A stretch of 46,546 nt of DNA from contig JAPLXV010000020.1 of assembly GCA_026395895.1 (NCBI GenBank), positions 1 to 46,546 of the forward strand, in the 5' to 3' direction. Every line of letters starts with the position of its first letter. The first letter of the stretch is position 1. Source of the DNA: Candidatus Nomurabacteria bacterium (GTDB lineage: Bacteria; Patescibacteriota; Minisyncoccia; Phycocordibacterales; UBA9973). The notes under the pieces were generated by a model. The model searched no databases and was not told the origin of the DNA. It saw only the letters and a program-made list of their open reading frames with translations. Of this stretch, positions 7,543 to 15,284 are shown one piece after another. The position numbers were made by a program, and so were the translations under genes.

Positions 7543-8559
7543 ATGAAAAACGAAAAAGAAAACAAGATAAAAATTTTTTGCGCAAAAGATTGGCATGATT
7601 ATGAATTGTTAGATACTGGAGAAGGGGAAAAATTGGAAAGATTTGGTCCATATACTTTTGTGCGTCCTTATGAAGGTGCTGTTTGGAAAAAAACTTTAGG
7701 CGAAAAAGAATGGTCAAAAACTGACGGAAAATTTTGGAGTTCAAAAGTTGGAGCCAAAGCTGGTTGGAAGTTCAAAAATCCCGAGGGTAACCCTTGGGGA
7801 AACTCTCTTAAGGGTTACCCTCGGGATTTTAAGTGGGAGATGTCATATAAAGGTATTAAATTTTTGGTTTCGCCGACACCTTTTAGACATTTAGGATTCT
7901 TTCCAGAACAAGCGAGTCATTGGGATTTTATAGAGGAGAAGATTGAGAAGCGGATTAATTCTCCTCTTGAGGAGTACCCAAAGGGGGAGGTGAATGAATT
8001 TTCCACCCCGTCTCGCAAACGAGCCACCCCTCAAGAGGGGAATTTAAGAATTAGATTTCTGAACTTGTTTGGCTACACCGGAGTGGCAAGTTTGTTTGCT
8101 TTGCGTGCAGGAGCGGAAGTGACTCATATTGATGCTTCCAAAATATCTACTGAATGGGCCAAAGAAAATCAAAAAATTTTTGGTTTAGAAAAAATGCCGA
8201 TGAGAATTATTTGTGAGGACGTGATGAAATTTTTGGAACGGGAAACAAAAAGAGGGAATAAATATGATGCAGTCATAATGGATCCACCGAAATTCGGCAG
8301 GGGACCCAAAGGGGAAACTTGGGAAATAGAAAAAGATTTGCCAAAACTTCTTTCTCAAGTGCGAAAAATTTTGAGTGACAAACCACTTTTTGTAATTTTA
8401 AATTCCTATGCCATAGATTCGTCTTCGTTATCTCTCGGTTATGCTTTGGAAAATGCTATGATTGGCTTGAAAGGGGAGGTTTCGTCTGGAGAACTTTGTT
8501 TGCCAGAAAAATCTAATGGCAGAAATATCTCGCTTTCAAATACTGCTATTTTTTGCTAA
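7543..8559 (+). CDS. Class I SAM-dependent methyltransferase, RlmI-like, with in-frame repeat inserts
   Basis: A 338-residue methyltransferase resembling the RlmI/RlmK group that methylates 23S rRNA. The SAM-binding motif is LFGYTGVASLFAL (about 175-187), followed by the acidic HIDASK turn, and the catalytic loop is DPPKFGRGP from D247. I chose the ATG at 7543, two bases after the ychF stop; the open frame extends upstream only inside ychF. Two foreign-looking in-frame segments interrupt the protein: a 21-bp-stem hairpin at 7775-7830 encoding KNPEGNPWGNSLKGYPRDFK, and an 80-bp repeat at 7958-8042 encoding SPLEEYPKGEV...TPQEGN, which also occurs in the leucyl-tRNA synthetase gene downstream. 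Both sit outside the catalytic motifs. Confidence 0.75.
   Translation: MKNEKENKIKIFCAKDWHDYELLDTGEGEKLERFGPYTFVRPYEGAVWKKTLGEKEWSKTDGKFWSSKVGAKAGWKFKNPEGNPWGNSLKGYPRDFKWEMSYKGIKFLVSPTPFRHLGFFPEQASHWDFIEEKIEKRINSPLEEYPKGEVNEFSTPSRKRATPQEGNLRIRFLNLFGYTGVASLFALRAGAEVTHIDASKISTEWAKENQKIFGLEKMPMRIICEDVMKFLERETKRGNKYDAVIMDPPKFGRGPKGETWEIEKDLPKLLSQVRKILSDKPLFVILNSYAIDSSSLSLGYALENAMIGLKGEVSSGELCLPEKSNGRNISLSNTAIFC
7775..7830. repeat. 21-bp-stem hairpin inside methyltransferase gene
   Basis: The left arm at 7775-7795 (core TCCCGAGGGTAACCCTT) pairs perfectly with 7810-7830 across a 14-base loop. The pairing reaches into the AAAA/TTTT flanks. The whole element is read in frame. Confidence 0.9.
7958..8042. 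repeat. In-frame palindromic repeat, family B copy 1
   Basis: About 80 bp with inverted ends: TCTCCTCTTGAGGAGT on the left and the near-complement ACCCCTCAAGAGGGGA on the right. It encodes SPLEEYPKGEVNEFSTP then RATPQEGN. A second copy lies in leuS at 12501-12580 in the same strand and reading frame. Confidence 0.85.
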
Positions 8560-8570
8560 TATATAAGGAT

Positions 8571-9575
8571 ATGGAAACAAATAAACCAAAGTTAAATGTA
8601 GGGTTTTTTTTCTTGTGTTTAGGATTATTAATAACATTAATAACTTCTGTCGTGTCTTTTCTTAATCTTGTTTTTGGGACATTAAATAAAGAATTTCCAG
8701 ATGTTCTAAATTCCAACTATCAATATGGATATTCGACCTATGATTACGATAATATTCGCATGGCTCTTGCCACACTTATAATTTTCTTTCCAATTTTTCT
8801 GGCTGTTTCTTATTTTTGGAGAAAATATTCTAAAGGTGAAATGGGCACCTTTGACCAAACAATAAAAAAATGGGTAATGTATATTATTTTATTTCTTTCT
8901 TCTGTTGTTATGGTGATAGATCTTGTTGCTCTTGTAAAATATTTTATTGCTGGAGAAATAACTAATAGATTTATTTATAAAGTACTTTCAGTTTTTGTAA
9001 TTGCAGTTTTAGTTGGATTTTATTATATCCTACTAGTTAAAGGAAAAGAAAAAAAGAGTACAGGAATAATTTTTGGGTCAATTGGTTTAATTCTTGTGAT
9101 TGCTTCTGTTTGGTATAGTTTTTCAATTATGGGAAGTCCAGCAAAACAAAGATTGCTTCGTTTAGATGATAGGAGAGTAAATGATTTGCAAAGTATTCAA
9201 TATCAAGTAATTAATTATTGGCAACAAAAAGAAAAATTACCTACAAAACTTTCTGATCTTTCTAATCCAATGACAGGATATTCATTGCCTGTTGACCCAG
9301 AATTTGCGAAGGGAAATACTTATGAATATATTCCAAAAGAAAAATTAAAATTTGAACTTTGCGCAACTTTTGCCTTACCAATGCCAAAAGGATGGAGGGA
9401 GTATTCTAATGGCGGTAGAATTATGCCAATGATTGCATCTGATGTAAAAGAAACATCTTCAATATCTTATCCATATCCAGGCGGTATTAATGAATCTTGG
9501 GATCATCAAACAGGACGAACTTGTTACGAAAGAACAATAGATAAAGATATATATAGACCATTTCCAAAAAATTAA
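8571..9575 (+). CDS. DUF5671-type integral membrane protein
   Basis: A 334-residue membrane protein. The first 200 residues hold about five transmembrane segments, including the stretch from IKKWVMYIILFLSS through AGEITNRFIYKVLSV, characteristic of DUF5671 proteins common in Patescibacteria. The C-terminal 130 residues (from about RLLRLDDRRVNDLQSIQ) form a soluble domain with two cysteines (ELCATF, GRTCYER) that could be extracytoplasmic. The role is unknown. I prefer the ATG at 8571, preceded by AAGGAT, over an in-frame ATG at 8553 that overlaps the methyltransferase stop. It is followed by leuS after 3 bases, so the two are probably cotranscribed. Confidence 0.7.
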   Translation: METNKPKLNVGFFFLCLGLLITLITSVVSFLNLVFGTLNKEFPDVLNSNYQYGYSTYDYDNIRMALATLIIFFPIFLAVSYFWRKYSKGEMGTFDQTIKKWVMYIILFLSSVVMVIDLVALVKYFIAGEITNRFIYKVLSVFVIAVLVGFYYILLVKGKEKKSTGIIFGSIGLILVIASVWYSFSIMGSPAKQRLLRLDDRRVNDLQSIQYQVINYWQQKEKLPTKLSDLSNPMTGYSLPVDPEFAKGNTYEYIPKEKLKFELCATFALPMPKGWREYSNGGRIMPMIASDVKETSSISYPYPGGINESWDHQTGRTCYERTIDKDIYRPFPKN

Positions 9576-9578
9576 AGG

Positions 9579-12500
9579 ATGAAAAATTACAATCATAAAA
9601 AAATAGAAAAAAAAGTTCAGAAAGAATGGGAGAAGAAAAAAATTTACTCTGCATCTGAAAAATCTAAAAAACCTAAATTTTATGGTTTGATTGAATTTCC
9701 ATATCCATCAGCCGATGGACTACATGTAGGGCATCCACGACCATATATCGGCATGGACGTTATTTCCAGAAAGCGCAGAATGGAAGGTTATAATGTTTTA
9801 TATCCTATTGGTTGGGATGCTTTTGGTTTGCCGACAGAAAATTATGCTATTAAAACCGGCAAAAAACCGGCCGTTGTTACAAAGAAAAATACAGATACAT
9901 TTAGAAGGCAACTTAAAGAGCTTGGATTTTCTTTTGACTGGTCTCGGGAAATAAATACCACCGATCCAAAATATTATAAATGGACTCAATGGATATTTTT
10001 ACAATTTTTCAAAAAGGGTTTGGCTTATAAAGCGAAGTCTTATATAAATTGGTGTCCGAAAGATAAAATTGGTCTTGCTAATGAAGAAGCTGTAGGCGGT
10101 ATTTGCGACCGTTGTGGCAGTGCGACAGAAAAAAGAGAAAAAGAACAGTGGATGCTTGGTATTACAAAATATGCAGAAAGATTAGATAAAGATTTGGATT
10201 TAGTAGATTATCCAGAGCGAGTAAAAACTCAACAAAGAAATTGGATAGGAAAGTCAGAAGGAAGTGAGATTAAATTTAAAATAAAATGCAACCCCTCCCT
10301 AACCCTCCCCGAAGGAGAGGGAGAATACAACTACTTGATTTTGCCAGGTTGGGAAAGTAGTCCAAATGACCATTTTTATCAATGGCTAAAAAAAGAATTA
10401 GAACCGGCTAAAGTAGAAATAGTTAAATGGTCTGGATCTGCTACAGAAAAATGGGTTGATTTAGTTTTAGAAAATTACAAAATTAATAGAAATACTATTA
10501 TTATTGGGCATAGTTTAGGTGTTGCGGTTGGAATGAAAGTTATAGAAAAATTAAATTATAAAATTGCTGGACTAGTTTCGGTTGCAGGTTTTGTTGAACC
10601 AAAATTTAAAGATCACGCTAGACCTTTTGCAGAAACATTTGAATGGAAATTTAATTTTCAAAATATAAAAGAAAAGACAAAATTTATAAAAATTCTAAGC
10701 GATAAAAGTGACTATGCTGTTTCATTACAGCAAGGAAAAATTTTAGCAGAAGAATTAAAAGGTCAATTTATTGAAGTAATTGCGAACAAACCTCATTTCT
10801 GCGGAAAAGCAGAACAAGCTATACTTAATTCTATTTTGAAAGAAAATACCTACCCCCTCACCCCCTCCCAAAGGGAAGGGGAATTTGGATATCATACTAC
10901 TGACCCCAAAACATGGAAAGCTCTTCAAGATCGTGTTTTAGAGATGAGAAATAATCCAACTCAAGCTGAAGATAAATTATGGCAATCATTGCGAAAAAAT
11001 TTGACAGGATATCATTTTAGAAGACAGCATATTATTGACAGATTTATTGTTGATTTTGTTTGCGTTGAAAAAAAACTTGTTATTGAAATTGATGGAGATA
11101 TACACGACTACAAAAAAACAGAAGATGAAGAAAGGACGAAAATATTAAATCAGTTAGGTTTTGGAGTTTTGCGTTTTTTAAATAATGAAGTAATCAAAAA
11201 TAAAGAAAATGTTTTAAAGAAAATAATTTTAAAACTAAACAGTGTTAGCAATACCCTCTCCTTTGGGGAGGGTCAGGGAGGGGTGTTTGTGGAGGATTTG
11301 GGAGAGATTAAAGTATTTACAACAAGAGCTGATACTCTTTTTGGTGTGACATATGTTGTGCTTGCGCCTGAGCATGAATTAATTTCAAAAATTAAACCAA
11401 GAATTACAAACTGGGCTGAAGTAGAAAAATATATCAAAAATTCAAAAAAGAAATCAGAAATTGAAAGAACAGATGATAAAAAAGAAAAAACAGGAGTTGA
11501 ATTGAAAGGAATAAAAGCAATAAATCCGGCAAACAATGAAGAAGTACCTATATGGATTGCGGATTATGTTTTATTAGATTATGGTACAGGAGCAGTAATG
11601 GCTGTACCACAACACGATAATCGCGATAAAGAATTTTCAGAAAAATATAAATTACCGATAATAAATAAGCCACTTGTTGATGCTCAAGAAATTACAAAAA
11701 AAGTTGATGGGAAAATGGTAACAAAATTTAAATTACGAGATTGGGTATTTTCTAGGCAAAGATATTGGGGAGAACCGATACCGATAATAAATTGCGAAAA
11801 ATGCGGATTGGTGGCAGTGCCGGAAAAAGATTTGCCGGTAAAATTACCGGAAGTAAAAAGTTATCAACCAACAGATTCAGGGGAATCACCACTTGCCAGC
11901 ATTTCAAAATGGGTAAATGTAAAATGTCCTAAATGCAAAGGTCCAGCTAAACGAGAAACCGACACAATGCCAAATTGGGCGGGAAGTTCTTGGTATTATT
12001 TGAGATATGCTGATTCAAAAAATAATAAAGTTTTTGCGGACAAGAAAAAATTAAAATATTGGCTAAGACCTACCCCTAACCCCTTCCGAAGGAAGGGGAA
12101 CAAAGACACCGATTTTTCCCTCTCCTTTGGGGAGGGTTTGGGAGGGGTGGATTGGTATAACGGCGGAATGGAACACACTACTTTGCATCTTTTGTATTCA
12201 CGTTTTTGGCATAAATTTTTATATGATTTGAAATTAGTTCCGACCGCTGAACCTTACAAGAAAAGAACTTCTCACGGAATGGTTTTGGGCGAAGGGGGAG
12301 TAAAAATGTCAAAGTCCTTGGGCAATGTCATAAACCCAGACGATATTGTAAAAATTTATGGGGCAGATACTTTGCGTATTTATGAAATGTTTATGGGACC
12401 GTTTGAAGATTCTGTAGCGTGGAGTACTGAAAGTATAATCGGTTCAAGAAGATTTGTAGAAAAAGTTTGGAGGATAGGAGAAAAAATTGCGAAGCAGAAA

Positions 12501-13073
12501 AATTCTCCTCTTGAGGAGTACCCGAAGGGGGAGGTGGAAAAATTATCCACCCCGGCTAAAGCCACCCCTCAAGAGGGGAATAAAATACTTCAAAAACTTC
12601 TCCACAAAACAATCAAAAAAGTTTCAGAAGATATAGAAAGTATGCGATTTAATACAGCTATTTCCGCCATGATGATTTTAGCAACTGAAATGGAGAAGAG
12701 TCAAAGCCGGCCCTTAGGAATTCAAAAAGGACCGGCCTTGACTCTTGAAGATTATGAAAAATTCTTGAAGATTCTTTCGCCTTTTGCTCCGCATATTGCG
12801 GAAGAAATCTGGGCTAATTTGGGCAATAAAAAATCTATTAGTTTTTCAAGTTGGCCCAAATGGGACGAAAGTTTAGTAAAAGATCAGGAAATAAAAATTG
12901 CTGTACAAATAAACGGCAAAGTTAGAACTGAAATTTTGATTCAGGCTAACGACAGTGAAGAAGACGTAAAGAAAAAAGCTCTCACAAACCAGACTGTTTT
13001 AAGGTACACAATGAATAAAACACCCCAGAAAATAATTTATGTCAAGAACAGAGTTATTAACATATTGTGTTAA
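9579..13073 (+). CDS. leuS: Leucyl-tRNA synthetase with large in-frame insertions (hydrolase and DUF559 domains)
   Basis: Leucyl-tRNA synthetase, 1164 residues, far longer than the usual 800-880. The class I signatures are HVGH (49-52) and KMSKS (909-913). The CP1 editing domain carries FTTRADTLFG and VPQHDNRD, and the anticodon-binding and C-terminal parts (KTIKKVSEDIESMRFNTAI; VQINGKVRTEI) are present. At the entrance to CP1, after WIGKSEGSEIKFKIKC237, about 338 residues are inserted before IKVFTTRAD (577 on). This insert holds an RBBP9/YdeN-like serine hydrolase domain (about 250-420, GHSLG at 310-314, H406) and a DUF559 Vsr-like nuclease domain (about 437-553, with D492, E503 and D505). 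Three further short inserts lie at about 831-857, 975-1001 and 1041-1055. Removing all inserts leaves an ordinary synthetase. No intein splicing motifs are visible at the junctions. The gene is one uninterrupted frame, so the synthetase is presumably made with these inserts as surface loops. Confidence 0.9.
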   Translation: MKNYNHKKIEKKVQKEWEKKKIYSASEKSKKPKFYGLIEFPYPSADGLHVGHPRPYIGMDVISRKRRMEGYNVLYPIGWDAFGLPTENYAIKTGKKPAVVTKKNTDTFRRQLKELGFSFDWSREINTTDPKYYKWTQWIFLQFFKKGLAYKAKSYINWCPKDKIGLANEEAVGGICDRCGSATEKREKEQWMLGITKYAERLDKDLDLVDYPERVKTQQRNWIGKSEGSEIKFKIKCNPSLTLPEGEGEYNYLILPGWESSPNDHFYQWLKKELEPAKVEIVKWSGSATEKWVDLVLENYKINRNTIIIGHSLGVAVGMKVIEKLNYKIAGLVSVAGFVEPKFKDHARPFAETFEWKFNFQNIKEKTKFIKILSDKSDYAVSLQQGKILAEELKGQFIEVIANKPHFCGKAEQAILNSILKENTYPLTPSQREGEFGYHTTDPKTWKALQDRVLEMRNNPTQAEDKLWQSLRKNLTGYHFRRQHIIDRFIVDFVCVEKKLVIEIDGDIHDYKKTEDEERTKILNQLGFGVLRFLNNEVIKNKENVLKKIILKLNSVSNTLSFGEGQGGVFVEDLGEIKVFTTRADTLFGVTYVVLAPEHELISKIKPRITNWAEVEKYIKNSKKKSEIERTDDKKEKTGVELKGIKAINPANNEEVPIWIADYVLLDYGTGAVMAVPQHDNRDKEFSEKYKLPIINKPLVDAQEITKKVDGKMVTKFKLRDWVFSRQRYWGEPIPIINCEKCGLVAVPEKDLPVKLPEVKSYQPTDSGESPLASISKWVNVKCPKCKGPAKRETDTMPNWAGSSWYYLRYADSKNNKVFADKKKLKYWLRPTPNPFRRKGNKDTDFSLSFGEGLGGVDWYNGGMEHTTLHLLYSRFWHKFLYDLKLVPTAEPYKKRTSHGMVLGEGGVKMSKSLGNVINPDDIVKIYGADTLRIYEMFMGPFEDSVAWSTESIIGSRRFVEKVWRIGEKIAKQKNSPLEEYPKGEVEKLSTPAKATPQEGNKILQKLLHKTIKKVSEDIESMRFNTAISAMMILATEMEKSQSRPLGIQKGPALTLEDYEKFLKILSPFAPHIAEEIWANLGNKKSISFSSWPKWDESLVKDQEIKIAVQINGKVRTEILIQANDSEEDVKKKALTNQTVLRYTMNKTPQKIIYVKNRVINILC
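10291..10321. repeat. Family A repeat, left terminal copy in leuS
   Basis: 31 bases beginning ACCCCTCCCTAACCC, with an internal hairpin CCCTCCCC-GAA-GGAGAGGG. It is the inverted partner of 11254-11284. Confidence 0.85.
10852..10882. repeat. Family A variant repeat between hydrolase and DUF559 regions
   Basis: A C-rich stretch followed by CAAAGGGAAGGGGA, encoding YPLTPSQREGEF at 425-436. It has the same layout as the left terminal repeat but is more diverged. It separates the two cargo domains, suggesting two units joined or nested. Confidence 0.65.
11254..11284. repeat. Family A repeat, right terminal copy in leuS
   Basis: 31 bases beginning CCCTCTCCTTTGGGGAGGG, encoding SFGEGQGGV. It is an inverted match to 10291-10321 and a direct match (29 of 31) to 12118-12148. 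Confidence 0.85.
12072..12148. repeat. Family A mini-element in leuS without cargo
   Basis: About 77 bp with inverted ends: a left arm at 12072-12098 (ACCCCTAACCCC, then CCGAAGGAAGGGG) and a right arm at 12118-12148. Encodes a 27-residue insert (831-857) ending SLSFGEGLGGV. It looks like the cargo-less version of the 994-bp unit upstream. Confidence 0.8.
12501..12580. repeat. In-frame palindromic repeat, family B copy 2
   Basis: Encodes NSPLEEYPKGEVEKLSTP then KATPQEGN (residues 975-1001). Nearly the same nucleotide sequence, orientation and frame as 7958-8042 in the methyltransferase gene. Confidence 0.85.
12699..12743. repeat. Family C palindrome (RPLGIQKGP) in leuS
   Basis: A 45-base hairpin: AGTCAAAGCCGGCCCTT pairs with its near-complement ending GGCCTTGACT (2 mismatches in 17). 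Encodes SQSRPLGIQKGPALT. Two further copies are in tsaD. Confidence 0.85.
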
Positions 13074-13174
13074 GAAATATATTGTTCAATATGTCTGGTT
13101 TGTAGTATGATATAAGTATCAATATAGTCGTTGAAGCTTTTATAAGTGTTTTTTAATAAAAAGTAGTAAAAATT

Positions 13175-15268
13175 ATGTTATCAAATATTTTAGATAGAAT
13201 TTCTTTTTGGTCACTTTTTGTGGTGATTGTGTTATTACCAGTTTTCTTTTTACCTTTTACTCAAATTCCCATCGAGACTTCTAAAGGTCTACTTTTGGTA
13301 GTGGGTTTGGTCGTCTCTGTTATTTTTTGGATAGCAGCTAGATTTTCAGATGGTAAAATCAGTATAGCTAAATCTTGGTTATTGCTTTCTGGTTTTGGTA
13401 TTCTTCTAGTGTTTTTCATTTCCGCTTTGTTCTCTTCAGCTTCACAGGTATCTCTTTTTGGTATAATGCTTGATATTGGAACTTTCTATTTTATGTTGGG
13501 AGCATTTCTTTTAATGTTGGTTTCTTCTATTGTCTTGAAAGATATTAAAAATGCAAAAACAGTTTTCTGGGGCGTGATTTTATCTTCCTTTGTTTTATTT
13601 ATATTCCAAGGTTTACGTTTATTTTTGCCTGATTTATTATCGTTGGGAGTTTTAGGTGGAAAAACCGATACCATTTTAGGTTCCTGGAATGCCTTTGGAC
13701 TTTTTGCCGGATTTTCTACTATTATAGCTCTATTTATAATGGAATTTTTCTCAATACCAAAAATAACTAAATGGTTATTAGGAATTTTAATTATACTTTC
13801 AATCATACTGGCTGCAGCAGTAAATTTTCCTTTGGTTTGGGAAATTCTTGGAATTTTTGCTTTGATTATTTTTGTTTATAAAGTTTCATTTTCTTTTGGT
13901 GGAGAAAAGGAGGAGGGTGCGAAGAAACATTTTCCAACTTTTTCTTTTGTGGTAGTTATGATTTCGCTTTTGTTTTTTATGTCAGGTCAATATATTGGAG
14001 GAATTTTGCCAAATAGTTTAGGTTTATCGAATGTTGAAGTTAGACCTTCTTTAGGAGCGACAATGACTGTAACCGGAAGCACTCTTATGAAAGATCCAAT
14101 TTTAGGTGCAGGTCCAAATAAATTTGCAGAAGTATGGGCAATGTATAAACCTCAAATCATTAATTCTACTCAGTTTTGGGATACCTCTTTTAATTCTGGT
14201 TCAGGTTTATTGCCAACTTTTGCTTCCACTACCGGAGTTTTGGGTATTTTGGCTTGGCTTATATTCTTTGTTTTATTTATAATTGCCGGTGCAAAATCTC
14301 TTTTCTCTAGCATTAGAAACAATATGAGTTGGGAAGTAGTGACGTTTTTTGTAGCCTCTCTTTATCTGTTTGTCTCATCTTTCTTCTATTCTACAGGTAA
14401 TGTTATGTTTCTGTTGGCTTTCGCTTTTACAGGAATATTTATAGGGTTATCTTCTTCTAGTCGTTCTAATGAACAAGCAACAATATCATTTTTAGATGAT
14501 CCTAGAAAAAGTTTTTTCTCCATACTTATTCTGGTAGTTTTGATGATTGTTACCGCAGCCGCTGGATTTAAATATGTAGAACGATTAGCTTCTGTTTCCT
14601 ATTTTGGAAACACACTTTCTGCTACAACTATCCCAATCGCCGAGAACTCCATTGGTAAGGCTATTGCGCTATCTCAGAATGATTTATATTTTCGTACTTA
14701 TGCGCAGGTTTATCTTACTAAAATTAATTCTATAGTCGCCAAAGGAGCTTCTTCTTTGTCTGACGCAGATAAAGCTGATTTACAAGCAAGTTTTGATCAA
14801 GCAGTAAATGGCGCACAATCGGCAGTAGTTTACGATAAAACAAATTATTTAAATTACAATTCATTAGGAGTCGTCTATAACACAGTTGGGTTACTCGGAG
14901 TAAAAGATGCTTACGCTAAAGCAACCGAAGCGTATAAAACAGCCTCAACTCTTAATCCATTAAATCCAGGAATTAAACTTGCTATAGCGCGTGTCTATTT
15001 TGCTGATGGAAAAACAAAAGAAGCAATAGATTCCGCCAAAGAAGCTCTTACCTTAAAACCTGATTATATAGAAGCTTTAATTACTATTTCTCAAATAGAA
15101 AAAAGTGATGGAAATACCTCTTCTGCTATTTCTTATGCAGAACAAGCTCTTTCTCTTGCTCCCGACAACAAAGATTTGATTGATTATGTTAATTCCTTAA
15201 AGAATAGAACCTCTGTCACTCTTCCTTCTACGGCTCCTACTACGAACAACACTAAAGCAAAACAGTAA
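13175..15268 (+). CDS. O-antigen-ligase-like membrane protein with TPR tail
   Basis: A 697-residue protein. The first 480 residues contain about a dozen transmembrane segments with a large loop (about 285-355, including the DPILGAGPNKF segment) in the position expected for the periplasmic loop of the Wzy/WaaL O-antigen ligase and polymerase superfamily. The C-terminal part (about 540-680) carries tetratricopeptide repeats, such as YKTASTLNPLNPGIKLAIARVY, AKEALTLKPDYIEALI and AEQALSLAPDNKDLI. It may join glycan chains at the cell surface, and the MurJ gene 16 bases downstream fits an envelope role. No repeat inserts are seen. A TATGATATAA stretch about 70 bases upstream may be the promoter. 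Confidence 0.75.
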   Translation: MLSNILDRISFWSLFVVIVLLPVFFLPFTQIPIETSKGLLLVVGLVVSVIFWIAARFSDGKISIAKSWLLLSGFGILLVFFISALFSSASQVSLFGIMLDIGTFYFMLGAFLLMLVSSIVLKDIKNAKTVFWGVILSSFVLFIFQGLRLFLPDLLSLGVLGGKTDTILGSWNAFGLFAGFSTIIALFIMEFFSIPKITKWLLGILIILSIILAAAVNFPLVWEILGIFALIIFVYKVSFSFGGEKEEGAKKHFPTFSFVVVMISLLFFMSGQYIGGILPNSLGLSNVEVRPSLGATMTVTGSTLMKDPILGAGPNKFAEVWAMYKPQIINSTQFWDTSFNSGSGLLPTFASTTGVLGILAWLIFFVLFIIAGAKSLFSSIRNNMSWEVVTFFVASLYLFVSSFFYSTGNVMFLLAFAFTGIFIGLSSSSRSNEQATISFLDDPRKSFFSILILVVLMIVTAAAGFKYVERLASVSYFGNTLSATTIPIAENSIGKAIALSQNDLYFRTYAQVYLTKINSIVAKGASSLSDADKADLQASFDQAVNGAQSAVVYDKTNYLNYNSLGVVYNTVGLLGVKDAYAKATEAYKTASTLNPLNPGIKLAIARVYFADGKTKEAIDSAKEALTLKPDYIEALITISQIEKSDGNTSSAISYAEQALSLAPDNKDLIDYVNSLKNRTSVTLPSTAPTTNNTKAKQ

Positions 15269-15284
15269 TAATTAAATAAAAAAG

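Larger units (their letters stand above)
10291..11284. mobile_element. 994-bp inverted-repeat-bounded unit nested in leuS
   Basis: The left end 10291-10321 and the right end 11254-11284 are inverted copies of a 31-base sequence, matching at 29 of 31 positions (core ACCCTCCCC.AAGGAGAGGG). Between them lie the serine hydrolase and DUF559 coding regions, separated by a third, variant repeat at 10852-10882. The unit is read in frame with leuS, with no internal stop or start signal of its own. No target-site duplication is obvious. I infer a non-autonomous or nuclease-driven element that became fixed in frame. Confidence 0.75.

Noticed and set aside
10287-11296. Intein in LeuRS, because the insert follows a cysteine
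   Set aside because: No splicing blocks are seen; the right end lacks the His-Asn dipeptide, and the borders coincide with DNA inverted repeats instead.
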